Positions 16,138 to 23,738 of a stretch of 23,738 nt of DNA are shown here, in pieces; position 1 is the first letter of the stretch; every line of letters starts with the position of its first letter. The notes beneath the pieces were generated by a model, which made no database searches, was not told the DNA's origin, and worked only from the letters and a program-made list of their open reading frames with translations. The stretch comes from E44-bin32 sp041573795 (GTDB lineage Bacteria; Chloroflexota; Anaerolineae; Anaerolineales; E44-bin32), in contig JBFFQB010000047.1 of assembly GCA_041573795.1 (NCBI GenBank), forward strand, positions 1 to 23,738, in the 5' to 3' direction. The position numbers and the translations under genes were made by a program.

Positions 16138-19100
16138 TCAATCCGCCCCCGAGTGGACTGCTTCTGCCGCATAGGACCGTACGACGGCATCCATCTCCGT
16201 GATCTTCTGGGCAAATTCTTTCCCTTCCGCAGCCGAGATCCAGCGCAGCTGCAGTCTGTCTGGATCGACACCCTTGCGCTCATATTTGCGGCTCCAATGA
16301 TTGAAGCGCTTCAACGTCAGTTTGTTGGCATAGTTGTAGTGACAATCAGAACCAGTTTCGGTTAAGCGGCAACCTGTCACCAGGACTGCACCTGCCCCTT
16401 GCTCAAAAGCACGTTCGATAAATGCTTCCTCAAAGCGAGCTGAACACATCGTGCGAACGATACGAGCTGAGGCTGGATATTGACGCTTCTCAATTCCTGC
16501 CAAATCAGCCCCGGCATAGGAACACCAGTTACAGGTAAAGACGATGCACTTATGCTCTGGCTGCTGACTGAGGGCGGCATCAATCTGGGCTAAGATCTGT
16601 TTTTTAGTGAAGTAGGGCATGTCAATGGCTTCAAAATTACACTCAGCTGCACATGTACCACACCCCATACAAGCGGCTTCATGAATTCGGACAATTCCTT
16701 CCTTCACAGGCCCGGTAGCTTCAATCGCCCCGAAGGGGCACACTTTGACGCAACGCATACAACCGATGCACAACGATTCTTCAACCACCGCAGTAAGCGG
16801 CTCTTTTGCGATTACGCCATGAGCCAGAAGGGCACCCGCTTTTCCAGCTGATGCCAATGCCTGGGCAATCGATTCGCGCACATCCTTGGATCCTTGAGCG
16901 GCTCCGGCTAAATAAATCCCCTGGCTGGCAGTTTCGGCGGGCCCAAGCTTTGGGTGAAGCTCCATATAGAACCCGTCTTCACTGCGTGAAAGCTTGAGTT
17001 GTTCAGCGAGGTTATCCTGTCCCGGTCGTAGGCCTGCGACCAAAACCAACAAATCGGTTGGAATCCGCAGCCTGGCATTGAGAAGCTCATCTTGCACCTC
17101 CAGATAACCTTCGCTGTAGTGCAAAATATCTTGAGGCGCCGCATCTGAGTCATAGCGGAAAAATTGAACCCCTGCCCGCATTGCTTGTTCGTAAAGTTCT
17201 TCCGCCTGGCGGCTGTAGGTACGAATATCTTTTGATACGACCCGTACGGATTTCCCACGCTGACGCAAGCGCAGAGCCTGATCAATCATGGAGGTGCAGC
17301 AATAGCGGGAGCAACCTACCGAACCCTGACGTGATCCAATGCACGAGACAAACGTGATCCGCTCAGCGTCAACCGAACCCTCAACAAGCATTCTTTCTAA
17401 TGCCAGATTCGAGATCACGCTTGGATCCTTATCATGGTCGAACTCATCTGGCTTGTAGGGGACAGCCCCGGTTGCGACCACAACTGCCCCTGCCTCAAGA
17501 TCAATGCCGTTACTAAGATGGGCTTGAAAATTTCCTACAACCCCACCTATCGATTCGATCTCGCATCCGAGATGGATCTTTACCCGATTCTGTTTAAGCT
17601 CTCGTACCTTCGCGCGCAATAAATCTGCAGCCCGTATCCCCGCAGGGGCAAGAATATCGAGATGGCGCAGTTGCCCGCCTAATTCGTCCTCACGTTCCAC
17701 CAGCTCGGTTTTAAAACCCTGCCGGGCTAACGCCACTGCCGCGTTCATACCTGCTACACCACCACCGATAACCAGTGCTCGCTGGGTGAGTGGTAATTCA
17801 CGAACCTCAAGGGGAGCCAGCAGGCGTGCTTTTTCGACGGCCATTGCGACCATATCCTGTGCTTTATCAGTGGCAGCCTCTTTCTCATGTTTATGGACCC
17901 AGGAATCCATGTTGCGGATATTCGCCATCTCCAACAAAAAGGGGTTTAGCCCGGCACGCATCAACACGCCACGGAAGATTGATTCATGCGTCTTTGGAGA
18001 ACAGGCGGCTATCACCACACGATTAATACGGTGCTCGCGAATGGCGTCTTCGATCTCCTTTTGCGTATTTCCTGCGCACGAGAACATCTGATGCGAAGTA
18101 AAAACGACGCCATCTAATTTTTGCGTGTACGCAACCAAACGTTTGACATCGATAACGCCAGCAATATTAGAACCGCAATGGCAGATAAAAACACCCACCC
18201 GCGCTGTCTCAATATCCTCCATCGGCTCGATCTCAGCCGGCGAATGCCAACTGCGTTCATCAACATACGCAAGAGCCAGGGCCGCAGCGCCGCTACCCTC
18301 GGCCACGCTGTCTGGAATATCTTTAGGCCCACTTGCACATCCAGCAGCGAAGATGCCAGGCCGGGTGGTTGCAACCAGACCCGCTTGTTCTTCCACCGAT
18401 CGAATAAAGCCGTCTTCGTCTAGCTCAATCTGTAAACATTCAGCTAGATTGGTCAGCCCAGCCTGGGGCAATACCGCATTTGCCAGGACAACCATGTCAT
18501 ACGCTTCGGTCAGCCGCTGCCCAAGCTGGGTGTCTTCATAAGTAACCGCGATAGACCCGTTCCCGTTGGGTTGGATCCGTGCCGGTCGACCACGAATATA
18601 CTTCGCTCCCTCTGAGCGTGTCCGCTCGCGAAACCCATCAAACCCCTTCCCGTAGGCGCGCAGATCCATGTACATTACATGGACATCCTGGACACCATGA
18701 TCGATCGCCTGATATGCATGTTTGAGCGAATACATGCAGCAAAAGCGCGAGCAATATTTAGCATAACGTTGATCGCGTGAGCCAACGCATAAAACAAATA
18801 AAACCCGATCAGGATGCGAGCCATCGGAAGGACATATAATCTCACCTCCCGTTGGTCCAGCAGAATTAACCAGGCGTTCGAACTCTAATGCGGTGAGAAT
18901 ATCGGGATGCTGACCATAGGACCAGGTCTTGAATCGACGAGGATCGAAACTATCGTAGCCCACAGCAACAATCACAGCGCCAACTGCGCGCCTAAGAACC
19001 TGGGATGGTGGTTGCGTGAAATCGATCGATCCTGGCAGGCAAACATCAATGCAACGGCTGCACGGTGTGTAATTGGGGGGTTGATTTAAGCAATGATCAA

Positions 19101-19542
19101 GATCAATAAGATAGGCACCGGGTACACTTTGTGGGATCGGTGTATAGATCGCCTTGCGCGCTGCCATTCCCGAATCATATTCATTTGGAGTAACGATTGG
19201 ACAAACAGAGGCACACTCCCCACAGCGGGTACATTCATCGGTAACATAACGCCCTCGCTGCTCGATATGGGCAGTGAAATCTCCCGCTTCTCCTTCCAGC
19301 TTGACCAACTCGGCGAGCGATAAGACTTCGATATTGGGATGAAGATCAACCTCCGACATTTTGGGGGCTTCAATACAGATTGAGCAGTCCAGCGTCGGAA
19401 AATTCTTATCCAGCACAGCCATGATACCGCCTATGGTCGGCTGCTTTTCAACCAGTACCACCTGAGCTCCGGCATGGGCCATATCGAGCGAAGCCTGGAT
19501 GCCCGCAATTCCACCTCCCAATACCAGTACTGAATCGCTCAT
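16138..19542 (-). CDS. Giant double HdrA-MvhD fusion flavo-iron-sulfur protein
   Basis: This 1134-residue protein contains two HdrA-like flavin modules and an MvhD/FlpD-like tail. Half one (1-430) has FAD loop GGGIAG at 9-14, HdrA-type inserted clusters (C53/C56; C104/C107/C110/C114; C151/C161/C164/C168) and CSRFCC at 264-269. Half two (about 447-915) starts with the HdrA N-terminal domain (FICHCGSNIAG), then FAD loop GGGVAG at 593-598 and CSRYCC at 744-749, but lacks the inserted clusters. A two-cluster ferredoxin follows (C925/C928/C931/C935 and C958/C961/C964/C968). Residues about 995-1080 resemble MvhD (CNWCSYAGADLAG, C1033, GC1058, C1067HY). HdrA is the bifurcating flavin subunit of heterodisulfide reductases. 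The halves look complementary and not simply duplicated. The start ATG overlaps the korC stop (ATGA) with AGGA 5 bases upstream. The product is cytoplasmic. Confidence 0.9.
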   Translation of the reverse strand: MSDSVLVLGGGIAGIQASLDMAHAGAQVVLVEKQPTIGGIMAVLDKNFPTLDCSICIEAPKMSEVDLHPNIEVLSLAELVKLEGEAGDFTAHIEQRGRYVTDECTRCGECASVCPIVTPNEYDSGMAARKAIYTPIPQSVPGAYLIDLDHCLNQPPNYTPCSRCIDVCLPGSIDFTQPPSQVLRRAVGAVIVAVGYDSFDPRRFKTWSYGQHPDILTALEFERLVNSAGPTGGEIICPSDGSHPDRVLFVLCVGSRDQRYAKYCSRFCCMYSLKHAYQAIDHGVQDVHVMYMDLRAYGKGFDGFRERTRSEGAKYIRGRPARIQPNGNGSIAVTYEDTQLGQRLTEAYDMVVLANAVLPQAGLTNLAECLQIELDEDGFIRSVEEQAGLVATTRPGIFAAGCASGPKDIPDSVAEGSGAAALALAYVDERSWHSPAEIEPMEDIETARVGVFICHCGSNIAGVIDVKRLVAYTQKLDGVVFTSHQMFSCAGNTQKEIEDAIREHRINRVVIAACSPKTHESIFRGVLMRAGLNPFLLEMANIRNMDSWVHKHEKEAATDKAQDMVAMAVEKARLLAPLEVRELPLTQRALVIGGGVAGMNAAVALARQGFKTELVEREDELGGQLRHLDILAPAGIRAADLLRAKVRELKQNRVKIHLGCEIESIGGVVGNFQAHLSNGIDLEAGAVVVATGAVPYKPDEFDHDKDPSVISNLALERMLVEGSVDAERITFVSCIGSRQGSVGCSRYCCTSMIDQALRLRQRGKSVRVVSKDIRTYSRQAEELYEQAMRAGVQFFRYDSDAAPQDILHYSEGYLEVQDELLNARLRIPTDLLVLVAGLRPGQDNLAEQLKLSRSEDGFYMELHPKLGPAETASQGIYLAGAAQGSKDVRESIAQALASAGKAGALLAHGVIAKEPLTAVVEESLCIGCMRCVKVCPFGAIEATGPVKEGIVRIHEAACMGCGTCAAECNFEAIDMPYFTKKQILAQIDAALSQQPEHKCIVFTCNWCSYAGADLAGIEKRQYPASARIVRTMCSARFEEAFIERAFEQGAGAVLVTGCRLTETGSDCHYNYANKLTLKRFNHWSRKYERKGVDPDRLQLRWISAAEGKEFAQKITEMDAVVRSYAAEAVHSGAD

Positions 19543-20075
19543 GCCGGTCCTGCCAATTCTTTTTGCATGTACCCCAGCGCTAACGCTTCTAAATTCAAAG
19601 GGATGACAGATTGCTTAACTGTCGTGCGGATGGCTTCTTCTAGTGCTTCGCGCTTGACGATATCTGTCGAGGCACATAGAAATCCAAGCATGACAACATT
19701 GGCGACAATTCTTCGACCAAGTCCTTCTGCCAGTTTCGTAGCCTCTACCCCCTGCACGGTATCTCCCTCTCGTGGCTGCACCAGGTCCTGATCAATTAGA
19801 ACCGTGGGTTTAGCAATAGTCTCATCGCGAAATCGACTGTAGCCTTCTTGGGAAAGGGCAATGAAAATATCGGCATGCTGGACAAATGGATAAGCAATAC
19901 TTCGGTCTGCGACAACGATGTTTGCCGATGAGGCACCACCACGGGCTTCAGGACCATAAGATTGGGTCATCACAGCTTCAAAATCCTGATAAAGTGAAAA
20001 AGCCTTGCCAAGCAAGTATCCAGCCAGTACGACACCTTGCCCGCCAAATCCTGAGATGCGGATCTCGTGCCTCAT
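19539..20075 (-). CDS. korC: 2-oxoacid:ferredoxin oxidoreductase gamma subunit
   Basis: The 178-residue gamma subunit has the typical N-terminus RISGFGGQGVVLAG with GGQG at 11-14 and the conserved block QSYGPEARGGASSANIVV at 38-55. In the four-subunit enzymes the gamma subunit helps bind coenzyme A. It works with KorA, KorB and KorD, which lie directly upstream in the order D-A-B-C. The start ATG overlaps the korB stop (ATGA) with GGAGG four bases upstream, and its stop overlaps the hdrA start. The uninterrupted coupling from korC into the HdrA fusion is unusual and suggests that the enzymes are made in fixed proportion. Confidence 0.94.
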   Translation of the reverse strand: MRHEIRISGFGGQGVVLAGYLLGKAFSLYQDFEAVMTQSYGPEARGGASSANIVVADRSIAYPFVQHADIFIALSQEGYSRFRDETIAKPTVLIDQDLVQPREGDTVQGVEATKLAEGLGRRIVANVVMLGFLCASTDIVKREALEEAIRTTVKQSVIPLNLEALALGYMQKELAGPA

Positions 20076-20902
20076 GCTTCCTCCCCCAGCTTGATCGGTT
20101 TGTACTCGGGCGCGTCCCGATCGATAAATCGTCCTACATAGATTGGCTGATCACCATGAAGATCGATCCCGAGTTGATCGAGCGAAATATCCTGGGCAAT
20201 CTCACAACGCTGGCGATAAAGTTCAATCTCATCATTGGCATCCGCCAATTGGTTAGATCGACCAAAACCCACTGGACAGGGAACAAGCACCTCTACGAAC
20301 GCAAAGCCGGGTTTGCGAAATGCGTAAAGGATATCTTCGCGCACCTGGCGAACATGCAGCGAGGTCCAGCGCGACACAAAATTAGCCCCCGCGGCTGATA
20401 ACAAATTAGCCAGGTTGAAAGGCAATTCAGGGCAACCATAAGGCGTGGTGGAGGTCTTTGCACCGGGTGGCGTTGTTGGTCCAGACTGGCCACCCGTCAT
20501 ACCATAGTTGAAGTTATTGGTGCAGATAACCGTGAGATCGATATTTCGTCGGGCCGCATGAATCAAATGATTACCACCGATTGCGGCCAAATCCCCATCT
20601 CCGCTGAAAACGGTTACGTGGAGGTCTGGATTGGCGAGCTTTAATCCAACGGCAAAGGGGATCGCGCGACCATGGGTGGTGTGGTAGGAATCAAGATTCA
20701 TATAGCCGGCTACGCGACCAGAACAACCTATGCCGGAGACCACAACGTGCCGCTCAACCTCGTTGCCAAGGAGTTGTATTGCGTGCGCGTAGCACCGCAT
20801 GACAATTCCAATACCGCACCCCGGGCACCAGATATGGGGCATGCGATCGGCCCGGATCAGCCCATCAAGAGGATGCTGGTCAACCAGTATGGGTGCAACC
20901 AC
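20072..20902 (-). CDS. korB: 2-oxoacid:ferredoxin oxidoreductase beta subunit (TPP-binding)
   Basis: The 276-residue beta subunit carries thiamine diphosphate and a [4Fe-4S] cluster. The TPP motif is GDGD at 101-104 with NNFNYGMTGGQ at 129-139. Cluster ligands are probably C26 and C29 (WCPGCG), C60 (GIGCSG) and C209 (VPCPVGFG), matching the spacing known for this enzyme family. It decarboxylates a 2-oxoacid and passes electrons to ferredoxin. The start is GTG at 20902, one base after the korA stop; a strong AGGAGGT lies 8 bases before it. The MPHIWCPGCG block places it with 2-oxoglutarate-type enzymes, but exact substrate needs assay. Confidence 0.94.
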   Translation of the reverse strand: MVAPILVDQHPLDGLIRADRMPHIWCPGCGIGIVMRCYAHAIQLLGNEVERHVVVSGIGCSGRVAGYMNLDSYHTTHGRAIPFAVGLKLANPDLHVTVFSGDGDLAAIGGNHLIHAARRNIDLTVICTNNFNYGMTGGQSGPTTPPGAKTSTTPYGCPELPFNLANLLSAAGANFVSRWTSLHVRQVREDILYAFRKPGFAFVEVLVPCPVGFGRSNQLADANDEIELYRQRCEIAQDISLDQLGIDLHGDQPIYVGRFIDRDAPEYKPIKLGEEA

Positions 20903-20903
20903 C

Positions 20904-22052
20904 TTACTTTACCTCCTGGATCGCATCGAGAATCTGCGCAGGAGACATCATCGCGCCACCAGCATGATTCACCCCGATTACAGGCTTATTTACATGCCGC
21001 TCAACCTCTGTAATCAATTGACCCAGATTCATCTCCGGGACGACATAGGCACTGGCTTCGTGATCAATCGTCCGTAGCAGCTCCACAGGAAAAGGCCATA
21101 TTGAGATAAGCCGTAAGAACCCGGCGGCGATCCCGCACTCGCGCGCCTCTCGCACGGCTCGCAGAGCGGATCGAGCTGTACTGCCAAAGGCGATCACAAC
21201 AATGCGCGCGCCTTCCATGAAATGCTCTTCTGTTCGAATTAAGTGATCCTGGTTTCGTTCGACTTTCTTGAGCAATCGCCTAACCAGCTTGTCATGGGCC
21301 TCTGCTGACATATCCGGGTAACCTTTTTCGTCATGGGTCAATCCAGTGAAATGCAATTTGTAGCCTTCCCCAGCATGTGCCATCGGTGGTACCAGGTCAT
21401 CTTCATCAGCTAAAAAGGGTAGAAAATCTTCCTTGGGAGATCCGTTTGGCTTTTTCCGATCCCAATGATCGATCTCGGATGCTTCCGGAATGATCACCCG
21501 CTCCACCATATGGCCTACAACCTCATCGGCCATCAATAACACCGGGATGCGAAATCGATCGGCGACATTAAAGGCATGCACGGTTAGATCAAAAAATTCT
21601 TGCGGCGACCAGGGGCTGTAGGCAGCAATCCCATAATCTCCATGCGAGCCCCAACGCGCTTGCATTATGTCGGATTGCCCGGGCAAGGTCGGCAATCCCG
21701 TCGAGGGCGAGCCGCGTTGAACGTTGACGAGAACGCAAGGTAACTCCATCATGACACCCAAACCCAGGTTCTCCATCATCAGGCTAAATCCTGGGCCCGA
21801 GGTTGCCGTCATTGCTCTCGCACCTGCGGCTGATGCACCCAGAATAGAGGCCATACTTGCCATTTCGTCTTCCATTTGCAGGAAGACCCCACCGACCTCA
21901 GGGAGCCGTTCAGCCAGTCGCTCTGCGATCTCCGTTGATGGGGTTATGGGGTAACCTCCGAAGAAGGTGCATCCTGCCGACAGAGCGCCTTCAGCACAGG
22001 CATGATCCCCGTTCATGAAATGGCTGCCCGTGAGGACCGCTGGGCGCCTCAT
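20904..22052 (-). CDS. korA: 2-oxoacid:ferredoxin oxidoreductase alpha subunit
   Basis: The 382-residue alpha subunit contains the pyrimidine-binding part of the TPP site: GGYPITPSTEI at 32-42, QMEDEMAS at 59-66 and TATSGPGFSLM at 82-92. The block RGSPSTGLPTLPGQSD at 113-128 is characteristic of the 2-oxoglutarate:ferredoxin (KorA) branch. The enzyme converts 2-oxoglutarate and CoA to succinyl-CoA and CO2 and reduces ferredoxin, or runs in reverse for CO2 fixation. The start overlaps the korD stop (ATGA at 22052-22049) with GGAG 8 bases upstream. A branched-chain 2-oxoacid substrate (Vor type) is the main alternative. Confidence 0.94.
   Translation of the reverse strand: MRRPAVLTGSHFMNGDHACAEGALSAGCTFFGGYPITPSTEIAERLAERLPEVGGVFLQMEDEMASMASILGASAAGARAMTATSGPGFSLMMENLGLGVMMELPCVLVNVQRGSPSTGLPTLPGQSDIMQARWGSHGDYGIAAYSPWSPQEFFDLTVHAFNVADRFRIPVLLMADEVVGHMVERVIIPEASEIDHWDRKKPNGSPKEDFLPFLADEDDLVPPMAHAGEGYKLHFTGLTHDEKGYPDMSAEAHDKLVRRLLKKVERNQDHLIRTEEHFMEGARIVVIAFGSTARSALRAVREARECGIAAGFLRLISIWPFPVELLRTIDHEASAYVVPEMNLGQLITEVERHVNKPVIGVNHAGGAMMSPAQILDAIQEVK
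20911..20917 (-). promoter_or_regulatory. Strong ribosome binding site AGGAGGT for korB
   Basis: AGGAGGT within the last codons of korA sits 8 bases before the GTG at 20902, supporting that non-ATG start and efficient reinitiation after korA. Confidence 0.75.
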
Positions 22053-22318
22053 GCTTCACGCTCCATTGTGAAAATCGCGAATTCAGGGCAAACCATAGTG
22101 CAAAACTCGCAGTGAACGCAGTCAGATTCCTTAGCGGGGATGATCTCAGGTAAGTGATAGCCCTTTTCATTGGTGAGCGAAGAGGATTGAAGCACACCGC
22201 GTGGACATAAAGAAATGCAGATGTTGCAACCCTTGCATCGGGTGGCGATCAAATATACCTGGCCATGGGGGACAGGATATTGCGCAAGGTCAAGGGGCGT
22301 GCGAGCGAAGACCTTCAT
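22049..22318 (-). CDS. korD: Dicluster ferredoxin subunit of 2-oxoacid oxidoreductase
   Basis: The 89-residue protein is a two-[4Fe-4S] ferredoxin with C28/C31/C34/C38P and C67/C70/C73/C77P. A 28-residue segment between clusters and an N-terminal extension match the delta subunit of KorABCD enzymes. It takes electrons from the TPP subunit and hands them to free ferredoxin or, here perhaps, to the ferredoxin domains of the HdrA fusion. It is the first gene of the eight-gene operon. No clear ribosome site precedes the ATG at 22318, and a leader of about 160 bases separates it from the best promoter candidate. Confidence 0.93.
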   Translation of the reverse strand: MKVFARTPLDLAQYPVPHGQVYLIATRCKGCNICISLCPRGVLQSSSLTNEKGYHLPEIIPAKESDCVHCEFCTMVCPEFAIFTMEREA

Positions 22319-22486
22319 CGAATCGTTTTACAAACGTCAGCCTAGCTACTGCGCGGTTCTGACAAGCAAGTATTTCAAGCGGAAGCAATCGACTGGATCC
22401 TGGTGCAAACCCACGATAGGTGTAGCGGTTAAACGTTACAAGTATCAACTGTCATCTCGTCAGCGGTAAATCTTCGTTTTATTTAG

Positions 22487-22514
22487 ATTATTATGATTAA
22501 TCATACATTATCAA
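22487..22514 (-). promoter_or_regulatory. Candidate promoter for the kor-hdr-etf operon
   Basis: On the - strand TTGATA (22514-22509) is followed after 16 bases by AATAAT (22492-22487), one mismatch from each of TTGACA and TATAAT. It would start transcription near 22480, about 160 bases before korD. The region is AT-rich compared with its surroundings. Confidence 0.42.
22492..22505. promoter_or_regulatory. 14-base perfect palindrome, candidate operator
   Basis: TATGATTAATCATA is a perfect dyad lying almost exactly between the -35 and -10 boxes of the candidate kor promoter, a position where a bound dimeric regulator would block RNA polymerase. No matching regulator gene is in the window. It is not a standard FNR site (TTGAT-N4-ATCAA), because the half-sites are adjacent. 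Confidence 0.4.
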
Positions 22515-22617
22515 GAGTCCTGAAGGCACCTTGCCCAGCTCCCACTGCGTCGAAAAAACTATGGACTCCCCCATCGCTGTCGTTGCCGAAAAGCTGAGAA
22601 ATGCAGACAAACATCCA

Positions 22618-22646
22618 TTGAGCCGTCCTGATTAGGGACCTATAAT
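22618..22646 (+). promoter_or_regulatory. Candidate sigma70-type promoter for the SucC-like gene
   Basis: TTGAGC (22618-22623), a 17-base spacer and a perfect TATAAT (22641-22646) form the best housekeeping promoter in the window. Transcription would begin near 22653, leaving a leader of about 165 bases. Confidence 0.55.
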
Positions 22647-22818
22647 CGGAGATATGCTTGGGCTCAGGGTGTAATGATCTCGCCAAAAAGGGTTGTCTGC
22701 ATATGCACGGGTACCAAGCTTAAAGCCTGATCATCCATCCCCATATGGGCCTCATAGGACACTTGAAGCTAAATTGGACCGTAGATCCAAGGTAGGTCGA
22801 ATCAAGAAAAGGCGTTTG

Positions 22819-23738
22819 ATGGCCAAATTGCACGAATTTCAAGGCAAGCAACTGCTGGCGACAGAAAAAATCCCGATCCCCCGAGGAGGACCGGTCACAA
22901 CTCCCCAGCAAGCCGCACAGGTCGCGCGTGATTGTGAAGGGCCGGTTGTTGTCAAAGGGCAAATTTGGCTGACAGGACGTGCAGATCTGGGCCTGATTCA
23001 GTTTGCCGATACACCGCAAGAAGCCCAGCAGATTGCGGAGACAATGTTGGGATCACAACATCAAGGTTTTTCTGTGGATACGGTGCTGGTTGAATCCCGC
23101 CTTAAAATTGATCGTGAGTTCTATGCAGGTGTCACCATCGATGATCGTTTACAGGCGCCCGTCTTGATCTTCAGCGCGGTTGGAGGAACAGGTGTCGAAG
23201 ATATTGCCCGAGAGCATCCCGCTGCTATCGTAAAAACTCCGATCGATGTCGTCCGAGGCTTTTTTGATTATCAAGCCCGTGACCTTGTTCGCCAAACGGG
23301 CATCCACGGGAAGTTGCTATTAAAAATCGGTGCCATCCTGGTTCGCCTGGTAGACCTGGCGAAAAAGTACGATGCTCGAGCCGTAGAGATCAACCCGCTT
23401 GTCCTGATCTCCGAAGGCGACCTGGTGGCAGCCGACTGCCGCATGACGATCGATGATTATGCAATCTACCGTCACCCTGACCTGGGAATCGATGTCGCCC
23501 GCGAATTTGACCGCCCCCCGACGGAGCTAGAAAAAATTGCTTGGGAGGTGGAGAAGAACGACTATCGCGGCACGTTTTATTTCATCCAGATGATTGAGCA
23601 ATTTAACCAAGGAGAGGGTGTCATCGGCTTTCATGGCGCTGGAGGTGGTGGCTCGATGATGAGTATGGACGCCATCCTAAATCGAGGCTATACACTGGCG
23701 AACTTTGTGGATACTAGCGGCAATCCGCCTGCTTCCAA
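22819..23738 (+). CDS. SucC-like ATP-grasp acyl-CoA ligase beta subunit, 3' partial
   Basis: The frame from the ATG at 22819 is open to the window end (306 complete codons). The N-terminus MAKLHEFQGKQLLA matches the ATP-grasp start of succinyl-CoA synthetase beta, and VEINPLVL (E190, N192) with D206 matches its metal site. A second domain begins near 268 with a glycine-rich loop (HGAGGGGSMMSMDA) and ANFVDTSGN, as in SucC. The usual GGRGKAGG segment after the first lysine (K46) is replaced by TGRADLG at 52-58, so nucleotide or substrate handling may differ. AAAAGG lies 6 bases before the ATG. Succinyl-CoA synthetase makes ATP or GTP from succinyl-CoA, the product of a 2-oxoglutarate oxidoreductase, which fits the divergent kor operon. 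A malate-, acetate- or other acyl-CoA ligase is possible. The partner alpha subunit would be expected just beyond the window. Confidence 0.85.
   Translation, partial: MAKLHEFQGKQLLATEKIPIPRGGPVTTPQQAAQVARDCEGPVVVKGQIWLTGRADLGLIQFADTPQEAQQIAETMLGSQHQGFSVDTVLVESRLKIDREFYAGVTIDDRLQAPVLIFSAVGGTGVEDIAREHPAAIVKTPIDVVRGFFDYQARDLVRQTGIHGKLLLKIGAILVRLVDLAKKYDARAVEINPLVLISEGDLVAADCRMTIDDYAIYRHPDLGIDVAREFDRPPTELEKIAWEVEKNDYRGTFYFIQMIEQFNQGEGVIGFHGAGGGGSMMSMDAILNRGYTLANFVDTSGNPPAS

Larger units (their letters stand above)
22319..22818. other. Divergent intergenic control region between korD and the SucC-like gene
   Basis: This 500-base stretch is the only long gap in the window. It contains one promoter candidate in each direction and leaders of about 160-170 bases on both sides. 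I found no convincing gene, tRNA or known riboswitch. Short palindromes occur at 22492-22505 (operator candidate), 22698-22707 (TGCATATGCA) and 22740-22749 (CCCATATGGG), plus a weak stem TTGGA/TCCAA at 22774-22790 shortly before the SucC-like start. Confidence 0.7.

Noticed and set aside
22501..22686. 61-residue open frame on the - strand in the divergent control region
   Set aside because: TTG start, no ribosome site, no recognisable motif, and it overlaps both promoter candidates.
22740..22749. CCCATATGGG as a tRNA or riboswitch element
   Set aside because: It is an isolated short palindrome; no cloverleaf or conserved riboswitch core could be built around it.

Overview
The window reads as part of a bacterial chromosome. 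The gene style (multi-GAF sensors with repeated QLAVAIENARL motifs, soluble Hdr-like and ETF proteins, a four-subunit 2-oxoacid:ferredoxin oxidoreductase) best fits a Chloroflexota/Anaerolineae-type anaerobe or facultative anaerobe. That placement comes from recognising protein families, not from a marker gene, so it is tentative. I see no RNA gene, mobile element or CRISPR array. Coding density is very high, and only one stretch over 300 bases (22319-22818) lacks a gene.

Region 1 (1-8132, + strand) is a signalling cluster. It holds a membrane HAMP/multi-GAF sensor that starts before the window, an orphan ParA-type ATPase, a PAS-GAF histidine kinase with two degenerate receiver-like tails, a threonine-synthase-like enzyme fused to an intact response-regulator receiver, and an EamA/DMT transporter. 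The genes overlap or lie at most 48 bases apart and look like one transcript. The kinase next to the enzyme-receiver fusion suggests phospho-relay control of a PLP enzyme.

Region 2 (8133-13013, + strand) is central metabolism. Ornithine carbamoyltransferase has its own candidate promoter. Alanine dehydrogenase, an acetyl-CoA hydrolase/CoA-transferase and pyruvate kinase follow as a unit joined by ATGA stop/start overlaps, centred on pyruvate and acetyl-CoA.

Region 3 (13090-22318, - strand) is an eight-gene operon in the order korD-korA-korB-korC-hdrA-hdrCB-etfA-etfB, with mostly overlapping ends and strong internal ribosome sites. It combines a 2-oxoglutarate-type oxidoreductase with a giant double-HdrA/MvhD fusion, a soluble HdrC-HdrB (CCG) protein and an electron-transfer flavoprotein. 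The likely role is moving electrons between 2-oxoacid oxidation, ferredoxin and an ETF pool, possibly by flavin-based bifurcation or confurcation. This is the strongest candidate for an unusual system in the window.

Region 4 (22319-23738) is a 500-base divergent control region with candidate promoters in both directions, one enclosing a 14-base palindrome. It is followed by the 5' part of a divergent SucC-like ATP-grasp acyl-CoA ligase subunit that runs off the window. Its placement beside the kor operon fits handling of succinyl-CoA made by the oxidoreductase.
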